Source: Angiostrongylus vasorum (taxonomy: Eukaryota; Nematoda; Chromadorea; Rhabditida; Metastrongylidae). Taken from it: DNA of 64,000 nt. This document shows, in pieces, positions 1 to 11,415 of this stretch. The translations under genes and the position numbers were made by a program. Under the pieces are notes generated by a model. The model searched no databases, was not told the origin of the DNA, and saw only the letters and a list, made by a program, of their open reading frames with translations. The stretch is taken from positions 1,075,501-1,139,500 of the forward strand of contig JADANN010000162.1 of NCBI GenBank assembly GCA_018806985.1, in the 5' to 3' direction. Position 1 is the stretch's first letter; every line of letters begins with the position of its first letter.

Positions 1-115
1 ATTCCTCCTCACCTTGGAAGACCGTGCTGGGGATGAGTCCTCCCGCTATACATTGTGGTCAAATACTCGGGAACACCTTGCAGCTACGATGAGGCGGTTA
101 ACCGTAACGAGGGAT
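1..115 (-). repeat. Repeat R, partial copy
   Basis: The stretch around 45-110 is the reverse complement of the 5' part of repeat R (full copies at 7090 and 39895): the segment reading ctatacattgtggtcaa, then aacaccttgcagctacgatg, then gaggcggttaaccgt, matches R with scattered substitutions. It is truncated by the window edge or by decay. No coding capacity is seen. Confidence 0.6.
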
Positions 116-481
116 CAGGTGTTATTTTTACGAAAAAAAACTTTTTTACATGCAGTTACAAGCCCTGGTAGGAAATTGCAAAAGAATGTTTGAAATAATA
201 TAATAGCAACAAATTTCGGCATATGAAGTTTATCAATGCAAGAAATGCCACTGATTACTTGAACACTTCTATCATAATTGTTCCTCAACTGTAGGTGATA
301 GTGTGACGAAACGAATGAGAATAATTAAACACAATTCAGAAAGCAATGAGCACGTTAAAAAGTATGGAGCGGACGACTAATTGTGGTATTTTTTGGCACC
401 AATCGGGTAAGCCAGTGGAATAAGCCAAGCATGGAAATCGCAGCGCTGCGAGGGTTTGGTCTTGCCACTTTTCGTCTTCCT

Positions 482-2115
482 TTAGGAAATGCACTTCTTC
501 CTTTGCTGTGGTTTCGGATACTTCGACAAGCACTGGCCCACTTCCACGTCACAAGCACAGAGAGCAGACTGACAATGGTTGTTGTGCTCTGAAATGCTTA
601 CTTTTAAATTGATTAATTTGCCCCAATGCTTCTATTTCAGATGGTTTCCAATATTGGTAAGATAAAAAATAATAAGAAAACAAAGAACTAAGTTCTCATA
701 TTCAATGAAAGGATAAAATTTGGTGGACTTCAAGATGAGGGCAATGATTAACGCTTAGCACTTCACCGAAAAGATTAGTCTGCAGTGTAGGCAAAAGTAG
801 TGGTAATTCTTGATTTCATGCTTTTAACATTGAAATAAGTCTCTGTGAAAACACTAAAGCCCAGTTCTGTGTAAGGCTTAACAATGCCAAACTTTCCAAC
901 CATCCTGAGAAGAAAACCGTCACTAGCCGGAGGCAAGTGGCGACGACCTCAGAAAGCGCTAGCACAACTTTCATTGTTGTAAAGAGCAATAACCTTGTCT
1001 AACCAGCAAATAAGCAATTAGATAGAAATGTATGCTTAGTTCCGAAAGGTAACGGCCTGCTATGGATCGTAAAAGAGGCCTATCTGAATATTATGCATTT
1101 GAAGTTAATGCGTTTAGCAAAAGCGATATAAGCGATACACAAACAATTTAATGCTTCGCGTTAACGCCAGAATTTATCTCATAATGCAAACTGCTGGCTT
1201 TTCCATGATTTCGATAGTAGGTCTTCAGTAATGGGCGCGTTAAGAGCTACGAGGTTTTCGCACTTACCGCTACAAACGGCGGTGCCGTTAGTACACTCCC
1301 ACTTGTAGTTGTCAATTAGCTCCCAGGCAGCGTTGTAGCAAGTCTTGTTGGTGACAGCTGCCTCATAACACTTGTGGTGGTTCATGCAACAACTGAAGAA
1401 TATGAATCTATGAATATTCGAGGACGAGGTCAAGCACAGAATTTCTGTTAGGTCGTGAAAGACCAGTTTTGTGTTTTTCGAATGTGCAGGCATACTGGGG
1501 AAATGTAGAGCCGTAACTAATAAATTACACTAAAAATAGAACATTCGGAACGTAAGACGAAGTGTTCTAATTTTCGAAACGCCCACGCAAGGACTTGTAC
1601 CATTTGATATGGCAAGTATTTTTGGAGGGCAAACATCGGCTGGCTACGACTATCGGGCACTGGTAGTTTTCTAGGGGTACTTCACATTTAGCCGGGCATT
1701 CGTTTCCACGCTTTCGCTTTTTTGATAACACCAATTACCCACTCCAAGATGGCAAGCAATCGTTAGGTGTTCACTGAAATGAAAACTGTACCTGTCAATC
1801 TCATCGACCGGCTTGTGCTCATGACCAAATCCGCACCAGCAGCCATAGCCGAGGTACACCTACAAATATTACAACAGTAGCAATAGTCCGAGGACAAATT
1901 CAGCCAACTAGCTGATTGCACAAGTAACCGATATTTAATATTTTTGAGTAGATTCAGTTGAACACCAAACCTACCACTGGAGAATAATGGAGTTCGCATT
2001 CTGCCACTTTCCCCAAATTCCACAGTGCCAAAGTCTCGGTCTTTGGAGGGGCCGAGTGAGTGTGATGGACCAGAATGAGGGTTTCGAGAAGACACAGTAT
2101 GGTAAGGCAACGCAT
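482..2115 (-). CDS. Secreted PLA2-like protein, gene A, four exons, intact
   Basis: Spliced on the minus strand from exons 2115-1975, 1859-1792, 1392-1268 and 588-482 (141, 68, 125 and 107 nt), giving 146 residues and a TAA stop. All three introns are GT-AG and the phases (0, 2, 1) join without a frame break. Residues 1-21 (MRCLTILCLLET...) are a signal peptide. The mature part has the PLA2 order: ALWN..GK near the N-terminus, the calcium-loop motif YGCWCGFG, PVDEID, the active-site helix CCMNHHKCY, then a C-terminal ALCACDVEV. There are 14 cysteines in the mature part and NKT and NGT glycosylation sequons. The catalytic His is present, but the next residue, Asp in active secreted PLA2s, is His. 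In the known family that Asp binds calcium, so enzymatic activity is doubtful and a non-enzymatic secreted role is possible. Start chosen because the signal peptide and the same ATG context recur in gene D. Confidence 0.85.
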
Positions 2116-2275
2116 TCTTGAACACAAATCGAAGCACTCCTGATTAGAATCGCTTATAAATCGTAGCACGGCGGAAGCATTTTATTGCCGTCAAAACTTC
2201 TGATTGGCAATGCGTGCAGCTGGATAACATTGAAAACGTCACCTTTTAGTCACCAAAGAATTTGGAAAAGCGATG
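2116..2275 (-). promoter_or_regulatory. Conserved upstream region of PLA2 gene A
   Basis: About 160 bp upstream of the gene A start aligns with the region upstream of gene D (40880-41042). Shared blocks on the gene strand include ttctttggtgact, tgacggcaataaaatgc, and gattctaatcaggagtgc followed by ttcgatttgtgtt just before ATG. Gene A has a TATA-like tttataagc about 40 nt before the ATG. The same layout is faintly visible before the exon 1 copy at 61148. Core promoter function is inferred from position and conservation. Confidence 0.5.
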
Positions 2276-2279
2276 ATTT

Positions 2280-3560
2280 TATGAGTGATAACAAAAGAGC
2301 AGAAGGCAAGAGATCAAAACGAGAACGATAGCGCAGAGGTCTCGAATACAAATTTCAAATCGTAGACGTGCCAGTAAATGTGTCACGAGTAAAGCTAATG
2401 GAACTATGCACTGAAGATGTGGGAATCGGAAGTGGCGAACAATTTGTTAAACCCAATAAAAGATGATTTACCTGTTTTGGCACTATGTAATCATCAAAAT
2501 CACTGAAATAGTTCTCAGAAGTAATGTTTTAGTCTTGGTCAACAGCAACAGTTTTCTTTGAACACAAGACTTTATGACCACCTATGCTCCACTAAGACAT
2601 ATCACACGAGATTCAGTGACTCCGGTGCATGCGCCATGGGCAAAGCGGACGAAGTGCATTGACAACAACGGATTTCCTTCTCAATGGCTTATTGCGCTGC
2701 GTGGGGCATTTTAACCATGCATTTTGTAGTCGATGCAGAGGTTATCCAGCAAGGATGCCGTACCAGAGCAAATCCTAGAAAATCCTCTTTTCAGCAGTTC
2801 ACAAGTCACAAAAACTCCTCATTGAACGAATTTATTCCGCCAAGAGAGACCGCTGTTGATGAAGACCTCTGACATCTGTCAGATCTGAAGAACATCGTAG
2901 ACCTCTGAGGTAATACAGAACGAAGTCTGAATTATGGCTGAACGATTTTACACGAATAACAAATAATGAGCAGCTGTTTCAGTGCATAAATATGGGCATA
3001 TTTCATGGGATTTTATTACGAACTTTGTTTTGAAGAAGACTTTCCGAGATGAAATTCGTATTGTGAGAAACGTCAATGCTTTCTAACTGCCACTTTAGAG
3101 TGTATGACGATTTTGATTCTATGGTTCCTAAGGTAATTTTTCCAATAAATACACCAGAAGAGGTTTTCCTTATCATCCAAAGCATCTGCGTAATTCCTCC
3201 AGAACAAAATCACTTTCCTAAATGTTTTCAAGACCAATGTTGTCAAATGTTTTGAGGAAACGGACTTTTAAAAAATTCTACCGAAGTTCCTGATAGAATA
3301 ACTGCCATCTTGTTGACAAAGATGTGCGGTCCGTTGCATTTGTAGCAAATTCCTTGACCAATTTTCTTTTAACTTCGACGTTGATCAATAATTCGTTGTT
3401 TTCGTTGATGACCATACCTGGAGTTGGTATTACGTTCTTTCATTCTTTTTTTTCCTAAGTACCCTTCTAAACACTCGAAGTTTCGTTGTTCAAAACACCA
3501 CAGTGGTGGTGTTTTAAGGAAGCTGCTTACTATGCGAATGGAAAACTGTGTGTTCGATTT
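2280..3560. other. No gene recognised
   Basis: Open frames here are short (62 and 60 codons), lack family motifs and are typical of chance. No repeat family shared with the rest of the window was recognised. Confidence 0.5.
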
Positions 3561-3564
3561 TGTC

Positions 3565-3715
3565 TGCTAAGGTAATGAAAGTGCTTGGTTGAGTATACTG
3601 CACGTCAATTTGAGGTCTCCAGACCTTGAAGAAGGCAAAACGGCCGAAAGATCAGCTATTTTGTGCTAATAGGTGTTATAAGGCCAACCTCGTGTTCGCT
3701 CACCACGAAAAAAAG
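3565..3715 (+). mobile_element. Penelope-like 3' end fragment (degenerate)
   Basis: It aligns with the 3' tail of the PLE at 10505: gttgagtatactgcacgtca, then cttgaagaaggcaaaacggc and cgaaagatcagc, ending near aacctcgtgttcgctca. The hammerhead-like core (about 3619-3656) is mutated. No coding part remains. Confidence 0.65.
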
Positions 3716-3719
3716 GTGT

Positions 3720-5230
3720 CTTTTATTTGTGTTCAAAAAATGAAATTCGTTTCTTGTTGGAGTTGGAATGGTAAATTATTTTCCTTAGCATTGTGTAAAT
3801 AACTCAAACCGCCCGGAACGTTTCTAAGAAAGACATTACTGCTCAGACCGTGGTAAGCAATTCCATTCATTTTCAAAATTGCTGACGCCATTCATAATAG
3901 TAAGGTCGCACAATAGCTGGGGCTTATCAGCAAACCTTATTTGATAAATAGAGCTCATGATAGTTTTGATTACTGTGGCTGTCATAGAATTGGCAATGGA
4001 AAACAAGTTCTAGTGCTTTGTTTAGAGGTATATTGCAATTCGGAAGTATAGCATAAGTATAGCGTTCTAATACGACGTAAATACAGGATAAAACATTGTG
4101 GTTTCAACTGCATCTTTAGGTGAACTGGGTTCATTGCCGATTTGTGCTCCCCTGAGCATTTACGTTCACGAGCTATTACTGATGACACCGATAGAATCAA
4201 GAAATGGCTGAAAGAAAAAGCAAAGCAAGGGCATCAGTTGGCGTGGTTGGCAGCACGCGAGCACCCGGAAATGGTACTCTCGAGTTCAAAGCCCACTCGA
4301 GGTTCGGCGTTTCGCTCATGTTTAAGCAATATTGTAGTTATAGTATTACTAATTTTGCACATATCATAGAATGTTAACAAAAGACAACAATGGTGCATTT
4401 GCCAACTTAGACACTTATTATGTTGAATGATATCGTGCAAATCCTAGTCTTCTTCTTTCCTTCTCGTTGTCCTGTCACACTGTCAAGTACTTGCGTGATC
4501 GTAATGATATGTCTCGTTGTCTACAAAATGAGGATCTCGTCTTTTCCCGTTGACTTTTGAATATTAGTCGAAAACGATCTCTCCTGGAAACTCAAAATAA
4601 CTCAGGACGTTTTCGGCTTCTTTCTACAGGAAGTTACAAGCCATTGTGGATAACGAGGAAGTTTTTTTACCTAGGGACTATTTAACCTCAAGAACAACGG
4701 CGATTCTTGAGAATAGTCGACCCACTCCTCGAAGACAATACAAAAAGTTCATTCCTTTACAAAATACAAGATTGAAATCAGATAGAAGTAAAAAGTGCGA
4801 TATTAGAGCACAAAAATGCCTTGTTGATTGAGAAAATGGGGAGTGCGCCTGCATATTTCCTTCATAATCCTCTGTCTGTTTTTTTCCTTTATAAAGGACT
4901 TCCTCTACGAAATTTATAGTAGGTTGATCATGAAACGTATCAACTTCATCCATACGTATAATTGTGGCGAAACGCTACAGGTAACGAATTTCTTCGCCTT
5001 TACTGACATGACACGCTGAAACTGATCCATCTAGCAAGCTAGTTATTTCAGTTTTTCTTTTCATGACCCGACTTCAAACTCTGGGCTTATCTCAGCACCT
5101 GTTCCATTCGATTCGTTTCCTCATATCCGTAATCTACGAAGGTATTCGAATTTGTGTGTGAGTTCCGATGGCCGGATTTTCATTTTCGTTATTAATGTTG
5201 TTATGCTAGTCGAGTTGATTCTCCGTGGAA
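3720..5230. other. No gene recognised
   Basis: AT-rich sequence with several open frames of 60-91 codons on both strands that overlap one another and show no domain motif. No family assignment is possible from the sequence alone. Confidence 0.5.
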
Positions 5231-5235
5231 ACGTT

Positions 5236-5297
5236 TAGCGTTGATCAATCGCTGAAGTATGCGCAATGAATTCGACTTCATTAAACATCGTTTAGGT
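5236..5297 (-). repeat. SINE1 3' end fragment
   Basis: Reads agcgttgatcaatcgctga, then gcaatgaattcgacttcat and taaacatcgtttag. This is the reverse complement of the SINE1 3' end seen complete at 44488-44765. The tRNA-like head is absent. Confidence 0.65.
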
Positions 5298-5299
5298 GA

Positions 5300-6165
5300 C
5301 TGAACGTGTATTTCGTCTATGCAATGAATTAAGTGTTTATCGACAAACTCCGACCAGAGGACAGCGCGCATTGAACGATTCCTTAGAGAAGAAACTTCCG
5401 GGCAAGAAGAGAGAAAGTGTGCTCATCCGTATGTCGGAGCAGATGTTTTTCTCTCGAAGGTGGCTCGCGAATGGTGAAGGCTCATGTTTCATCTGTCATT
5501 TGTTGCAAAATGGTTTTCTGAAGCAAATTACATGTAAAGAGAAGAAGCAGATATAGGTACCACGTTTATCAGTCCATAACTCTTCTTTCGGTCTCGAACC
5601 CAGGAAAATTTCTTTGAGATTCCAAGGCGTACTTGTGTACGATAGATTGGAAACGTAAGACAGTTCTGAATGGAGCCGATGTTCGCAAAGTTCTTCATAT
5701 TCCGACGTTTCTGAATAGATCGAGCGATTGTGGGCAAAGACGGTAACAGCATTTATTGGCTATTCGTTCTTTAGTATTGGTAAATTTTCATAATTTCGTT
5801 ATTCGACGCCGAACATAGTGTTTTGTGATACTTAAAAGTCTGACCAGTACGATCTAAATTTCACAGGAAAGACAATATATGGTACCGCTGTATCGTATCT
5901 TTCCGTTGATCACCAAATGATTCGAGCAGGTGCTCTTGGCCTCGAATTGCCTAGATCAAAATTTCCGGTGTTATATTCCTATCTCCAGCTTCTCGATAAT
6001 CGGTTTGAAAGCGTTAATCTCATCTTCTCATTGGTTGCGTAGTATTCGGCACTGTGAGGAATCACCTATCAGAATTAAGTCATTGGAACAATTCCATTTG
6101 TCATGAAATCTTTATTTATACGTTCTTATGAACTGATGTTGTTGAGCTGATGCAAGGTTGGTATA
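5300..6165. other. No gene recognised
   Basis: Contains an 86-codon plus-strand frame (5296-5556) and a 74-codon minus-strand frame that match no family I know. Basic composition but no motif. Confidence 0.4.
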
Positions 6166-6172
6166 AGTTGTC

Positions 6173-6194
6173 GTTGTTGTTGTTGTTGTTGTTG
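6173..6194. repeat. (GTT)n microsatellite
   Basis: About seven tandem GTT units, next to a degenerate PLE tail fragment. Confidence 0.85.
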
Positions 6195-6195
6195 C

Positions 6196-6245
6196 TGGTC
6201 GGTCGCTGACGTTTCGGCGATTTCGGCTTCCTCAAAACCAGGACT
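6196..6245 (-). mobile_element. Penelope-like tail fragment with hammerhead-like core
   Basis: Minus strand reads TTGAGGA, a short hairpin-forming segment, then GAAACGTCAGCG. This matches the PLE tail core (CTGAGGA ... GAAACGTCAGC) with the first C changed. The rest of the element is absent. Confidence 0.55.
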
Positions 6246-6299
6246 ATTTTATGTAACAATGGCCTCATATTCGGCAAAATATCTATAATAATAATGGAG

Positions 6300-7085
6300 A
6301 TCAAGGGTGTAAATAATCGCCATATTGATCAAAAGGAATACTCAATCTGTTGTTACGAGTGGGTCTGCCCACGAGTTGTTCACATGGGATGACGATCGAG
6401 ATCCAACTAGGTCAAAAAAATCATTTTGAAATAAGGCCAGATCACGTGTGATAGTGAAGCATTCGTCTTCCCGGTTCGTCTTTCGATTTCTGTCTTTTGA
6501 GTTTTCATGAAATCATTTTCCGTAAGTTTTGTCGTGGATGAATCTCCTGCTAGGGAAATCGCAATAGGTCAGTATCCGTTCTATTCCGAATGCTTTATGT
6601 TACAAAAGCGATCGGCAGAGCCCCAGTAGTGTAACTCTGTAACACCACAGGCATGTAGAATTCCGTTCCAGTGTTGTCTGATCCCAATTTTCGCAAGATA
6701 TCCTCGAGAATGGCTTTGAGTATTTTTTGTGAGATGACATCGCCCGCAATAACAACACTCTTTACAGTGGCGATGAAGTCATTATCGAATGATGAAATTT
6801 CGATTGCGAAGTTGTTGTATGGCTTGGAAAGACTTTTGGTACAGTTGGAGAAGATGTTTTTCTCTCAAAAACTTGGGTCACCCATCTGTCGTAGTTGTTC
6901 CAAAGCCTTCTTCAATACTATAAAGTCGAGAAAAAAAATAAGGCGGAGAAGTTCGCCGACAGTTGCGGTTCCCTGTACGTTTTCAAGCTTGCACAACAAT
7001 GGGGTCTAATGAATTTCCATTATATAGGTGTCTTGCCTTCTTAATGGAAGCTTGCGAGAATTGTACAAGCAAGTTTCCTTGGACT
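6300..7085. other. No gene recognised; one 112-codon frame
   Basis: The frame 6671-7009 (plus) encodes a 112-residue basic product with no recognised motif, signal peptide or membrane segment. No neighbouring splice signals support it. It may be chance. Confidence 0.35.
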
Positions 7086-7089
7086 AACG

Positions 7090-7512
7090 AGCTAACTCCT
7101 CCCAACGGTTTCCCGCTTCATCGTGGCTGAGAGGTGTTCGTGGGTGTGGGGCTGCGATGTACACAGGAAGGATTTGTCGCCCGGCAGGGTTTCCTAAACT
7201 GAGAAGGAGTCCAGCGTTTCCATCATTAAGCCCAGCTGAGAGTAAACCAATACCAGGATCCACCACCGCCTTGGTATCAAACTAATCGCACGGTGGCAAA
7301 TCTCCCTCTAATCTACAAGGGCGGCCGCTGCCTGTGGTGCTGACGACCTGAGGCAGACTTTGGCTTGGCTGACCTCAGGAATTTAAGGCAATGGCTAAAC
7401 CACTAGAACTCCGAAAAAAATCAAGATTATGCTGGGGCCTACACAACCAGTGAGCACGGGCGGCTTAAGGGGCCGCCCAAGTATCCAGCTATCCAAGTAT
7501 CGAGCTAACATG
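7090..7512 (+). repeat. Repeat R, near full-length copy
   Basis: Begins near cctcccaacggtttcccgc and runs about 420 bp to a tail of short tandem units (ccaagtat, ccagctat, ccaagtat). The copy at 39895-40290 aligns over its whole length, including cctggtatcaaact and cggcaaatctccctct. There is no open frame. It is a non-autonomous retroposon by its 3' tandem tail; see the shared 3' end with the RTE fragment at 8983. Confidence 0.8.
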
Positions 7513-7734
7513 AGGTAGTTGCTGGTGTTCCACTCTACTGGATTCGATTTTATGTGACTTCATTGACTAAAAGCGTAAGAGGCAGCCGTCATAGATACCT
7601 TATGCAGTGTCTTCCTGTTTCGGTCATTCAGCTGGTCTCGCATTTGAACTTTGTCGCCTACATCACTTCAAGTGGAAGCTTTTCATGTTGACAGGACTAT
7701 GTTTAAATCGTAACCTACGGATGTTTTCGATTTT

Positions 7735-7910
7735 TTTTTGTCACTTGCTGTTCCACGAAGACTCTAGAAGCAAGATATGATGCTCAACGAGTCTCTAGAG
7801 CAAGCATAACCCACCGATATACCGTTGTAGGTCACAGCGAGAAATAGAACGTTTACTAATTTCGATGATTAACGAGACGAAAAGTGACACAGGTGATATA
7901 GGTTCTGGGT
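7735..7910 (+). mobile_element. RTE retrotransposon 3' end fragment
   Basis: Matches the 3' end of the RTE copies at 34977 and 22105: gaagcaagatatgatgctca, acgagtctctagagcaagca, gaaatagaacgtttac, and a terminal acaggtgatata. These are the last codons of the reverse-transcriptase ORF and the 3' UTR; everything upstream is missing. Confidence 0.75.
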
Positions 7911-7919
7911 GAGAGCATA

Positions 7920-8980
7920 CCTATGGGTTCTTTACTGGGACTTAGCGCGAGGTTCGATGTAGATTCAGCATAGCTTTTCAAGCGTTCTCAATTAGTCACA
8001 GACAAAAATTTATTGAAGGTGATTATTTACTGTCTCCCATGTGCACCCCCACCTTCATGCTGGTTTTTCCAAACTGCCTTTCAGAGTGGGACTCACAGAC
8101 ATGCCTAGTAAAGCCTACATGCGTGAATGCGGAATTTAAATGTGTAGAGAAGGTGTAAGCCAGTTGGTACCAGCATAGGTGAGAAACTGATCTGAAGCAC
8201 GCCACCATATTTCGAGGCACACACAGAGGCATTGCTCAAGTTCTATCCTCTACTTTCCACCTCGAGGCGCCATGCCACTTTGGCAAAGCTGATCACGTCC
8301 TTTCACTCGAAGAGATCAATAGGAATACCAATGGATATTTAATTAAAAAGCTTCATATACATTTAAGAGCACCTGTGGCACTTATAACGTCTTCTTTCCT
8401 TGAGTGTACTTGTCTTTTTCAATGATAACGTAGCACGCACTTGTCTTACCGCCCACTACGATATATCGCCTGAAATCGCACAGAGGTGAGTCAATCCTTC
8501 GGCCTATCGGTTTTTTCCTTTTTTTCCTTCTTCTACTAGCATGGTTCAAATGACCAGCTCAACCCATTTTTTTTCCACCGTGTACCTACACTATAGTATT
8601 GTCTTCAGTTAGCCGTAATGGTTCTTCGGTGTACGAAGCTTCTTGTCCACCACTTCCCGCTAATAGAGAGCTATCAGAGAGCTTTCATAACATTGCTATC
8701 GAATGTCGGTCGAAATATTTTCTTCCTTGGTTCAGTACGCAGGCGCAGGGAAGCATAGGACGGCCAGAATGGAGGAACTATCTCAGGTTTCCAGAAAGAG
8801 TAAACAAAACCAGCATTCAATATATTCACGAGAAGGACAAAGTGTTCAGGTGACAGCTGAACTCACTTTAAAATCTGAAGGCAGTTTTTGACTACAGATG
8901 CGAGGCAATCGTGTGCTGGCATCAACTTAACATAGGATGTTGGGTCATATAAAGAATCTGAAAAAAATTCTGCATAACTG
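7920..8980. other. No gene recognised
   Basis: Contains frames 8023-8232 (minus) and 8599-8853 (plus, 84 codons). Neither has recognisable motifs. No repeat family shared with the rest of the window was noticed. Confidence 0.4.
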
Positions 8981-8982
8981 TC

Positions 8983-9320
8983 TCAATGTCGATAGCGAAA
9001 CATAGATGGGCCCGCTACATAATGAGAAGAACAGACGACAGATGGATGAAAAGAACAGTAGAGTGGACTCGATGCAAGCGTCCCCCTAAGACGAGCACCT
9101 ACACGTTGGGCGAACGTGTTCGTTAACAAAGTTAATCAGCTGTACCCGCAGCTGCAGTTGTTTTACAGACCACGGTATGAGACGCCCAAGCGCTACCATG
9201 CTCGAACAAGACCACCACCATGGACTACAATTGCGAGAGAAAGGAAGGAATGGCATATGTTCTAGGGTCCGCACAACTCGTGAAGACGGACCGTCCAAAT
9301 ATCCAAGTAAGTGACTAACT
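8983..9320 (+). mobile_element. RTE-type ORF C-terminus and 3' tail (second subfamily)
   Basis: With one frame break the plus strand translates to the typical RTE C-terminal segment: RHRWARYIMRRTDDRWMKR, then TVEWTRCKRPPK, about 90 residues in all. This type differs from the three longer RTE copies. Its final 50 bp (gcacaactcgtgaagacgga, then ccgtccaaatatccaagtaa) is the same as the 3' end of repeat R, suggesting that this RTE subfamily supplies the machinery that moves R. Confidence 0.7.
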
Positions 9321-9681
9321 GTCTCAATTTTAATTATTTCAATCAACATTTCCAATCAGTCTATTTTTCGATACGCAGTCTTCTTACTCGTTCTTTTACA
9401 TAACAACAACAAGGATGCTCTTCCTGTAATTCATTGCGATGATGATCATCTAACGAATCGTGACGACGTGCACCATTCCGTTCTTCGCTGCGTAATTCCT
9501 CCGCTTGGGAAGTGGATAAAAGGTTTTAACCTCGTTTATGGCGTCAGTATGTAGTTGGATCGTTGTCTGTTGTTTAAGATGCCACAAGCGAGCCTTTATA
9601 GGTGTCGTTTTTTACTAAACGTTGTGACCGACATCTGGGAAGATCACTTTATTTCTAATCGTTTATGTTGGCACAATGGGT

Positions 9682-9945
9682 TGCATGGCACAGTGGTAGT
9701 GATGTCCGTCATCACGAGCATGGTGCGTGCTAGTTCGATTCCACTCCGGGCCAACCAAGCTCCTCATCCCTCCGGGGTCGGGAAATTGTTACCGGACTTC
9801 TCTGGGAAAAATTCACTCTGTGCAATCCATTTGGGAACGCTCCAGACCGGTTATCTCAGGACTTCAGGAAGAATTGCTTGCCCAGCATTCTACGACATTC
9901 AAGATGAAATGAAAACGATCAAGTAGCAGAAGCCACACGTAAGAA
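9682..9945 (+). repeat. tRNA-headed SINE, SINE1-related
   Basis: An A-box-like tggcacagtggtag and, about 35 nt later, a B-box-like agttcgattcc make a tRNA-like head. The body (accaagctcctcatccctcc, then ggggtcgggaaattg) aligns with SINE1, but the 3' part diverges after about 9850. The spacing fits an internal RNA polymerase III promoter; activity is inferred only. Confidence 0.65.
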
Positions 9946-10216
9946 CTTGGAAGACGTTCCTGGACGATGGATGCAATGGAACGAATTGGATATGAGAAGT
10001 GCTTGGAGTCGCACAGTTGATGTGAAGACAGATCAAATAAAATTAAAAAAGTAAAAAAAATGTATGTTGACACAGAGAACCATTTTTCCTACATTTTTGC
10101 AGTTCTCCAACTGTTCTCCATGTTGTGAAAAGGAGTCAACCGGGCGAAGCTCTCTTCTTCGCCTACACAAAAAAATTTTTTCCTCAAACAAATTAATTGC
10201 CGAGTAAATTGGTTTT

Positions 10217-10375
10217 TAATGATGCTGAGATATCTGCAAAACTCCGGACCGCAGGTGTCTGCGGTGGGGAACGAACACGCTATTGTCCTTTCCGGGGGGT
10301 AGCGCGCTCACCACCACCGGAGTTCGCAATACATACCCTGCCGTTGAAAAAAAAGAGTAGGCAGTAAATAATAAG
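10217..10375 (-). repeat. SINE2, rearranged inverted copy
   Basis: The tRNA-like head of SINE2 lies on the minus strand (B-box region gttcgttcccc, then cgcagacacctgcgg). It is joined to a plus-oriented SINE2 tail (taccctgccgttgaaa ... gtaggcagtaaata), so two SINE2 pieces are fused head-inward. Confidence 0.65.
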
Positions 10376-10512
10376 TTAAAATTGTAATTAAATTGGTTTT
10401 TTATTGAGTGCTGTTTAATCCCAAGCTCTAAAACCCCAAAAAACTTGATATAATGGTTACTGTTCTTTTGCAAGTGTTCTGAATATCACTGGAAGTAATA
10501 TTTCTTAAGACT

Positions 10513-11130
10513 TTGGCTACGGTACTATGTACATGGTGCACAGAGCAGGGAAGAGAGCAGAGAGAGGAGTCCCGGAACTTGGCACGGCAAATAGCCATTT
10601 CTAATGGCTACGAAACTGTAGCTCGTGATAGGTGTAGTGGAAATTCCAAACCCCTTAACGACAACTCTAGCAATAGAAAGGTCCCGTTTATCTTACCCTT
10701 CATCTCAAATGATGTAAGTGCAGCTATAAAACGCTGCTTAAGAAGGGCAGGTCTTGAGGATTCGGTAAACGTAGTTGAAATACCACCGAGTACTCTTAGG
10801 CGCCAGCTAGTTCGTAACCGCCTATATGACCGTCTATGCGCAACGCAAAATTGCACAATTTGTCCTAATGGTAGAGACGGTGATTGCATGAGCTCGGGTA
10901 CATTCTATCTGATCTCGTGTAAGGCATGCGGAGACGAATACACTGGCGAAACGGGTAGACCACTCTGTGTCCGCATTAAAGAACACCTAGTTGCTAAACG
11001 TAAACCAAATACCGCACTAGGCACGCATGGGACCCAGAGACATAACGCGGAGGACTTTGAAGTACAGGTCACGATCCTCGCACGGGAATCGCGAACACAA
11101 GCGCGAAACTCTCGAGGCGTTCTGGATTAA
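10513..11130 (+). pseudogene. PLE polyprotein C-terminus: GIY-YIG endonuclease, frameshifted end
   Basis: An open frame of 205 residues. Residues about 1-90 are the linker found in other PLE copies (ARQIAISNGYETVARDRCS...). A Cys-rich knuckle follows near residue 115 (CTICPNGRDGDC), then the endonuclease core FYLISCKACGDEYTGETG and RPLCVRIKEHL, which corresponds to GIY...YIG.T plus the catalytic Arg helix of PLE endonucleases. In the known family this domain nicks target DNA for reverse transcription. The true C-terminus (TLEAFWINSRNPKMNRREEC...) lies in the next frame at about 11100-11215, so the last 30 residues are frameshifted. Without its RT this copy cannot act alone. Confidence 0.8.
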
Positions 11131-11415
11131 TTCCAGAAATCCGAAAATGAACCGCAGGGAAGAATGCCTCATTATCACACGTGATATTGGGCAATATATA
11201 AGCCTATTATTATGATGAGAGGGGGCACATTACGCTTTCATGTGAATACTGTGCAGTTGGTCTCCACGCGACATACTCAGTGGAAGACTCATAGAAAGCG
11301 GTGAGTGTGGAAAGAAGCTATTTTGTGTTCGATGTGATTGAAATCTAGGTTTAGCTTTTTCTCTGTTTGGTTATGGAGGTGTTGGCCCAATAGATTGCTG
11401 TCAACTTGACCTTTC

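Noticed and set aside
9555..9926. 123-codon gene
   Set aside because: Most of the frame is the tRNA-headed SINE at 9682.
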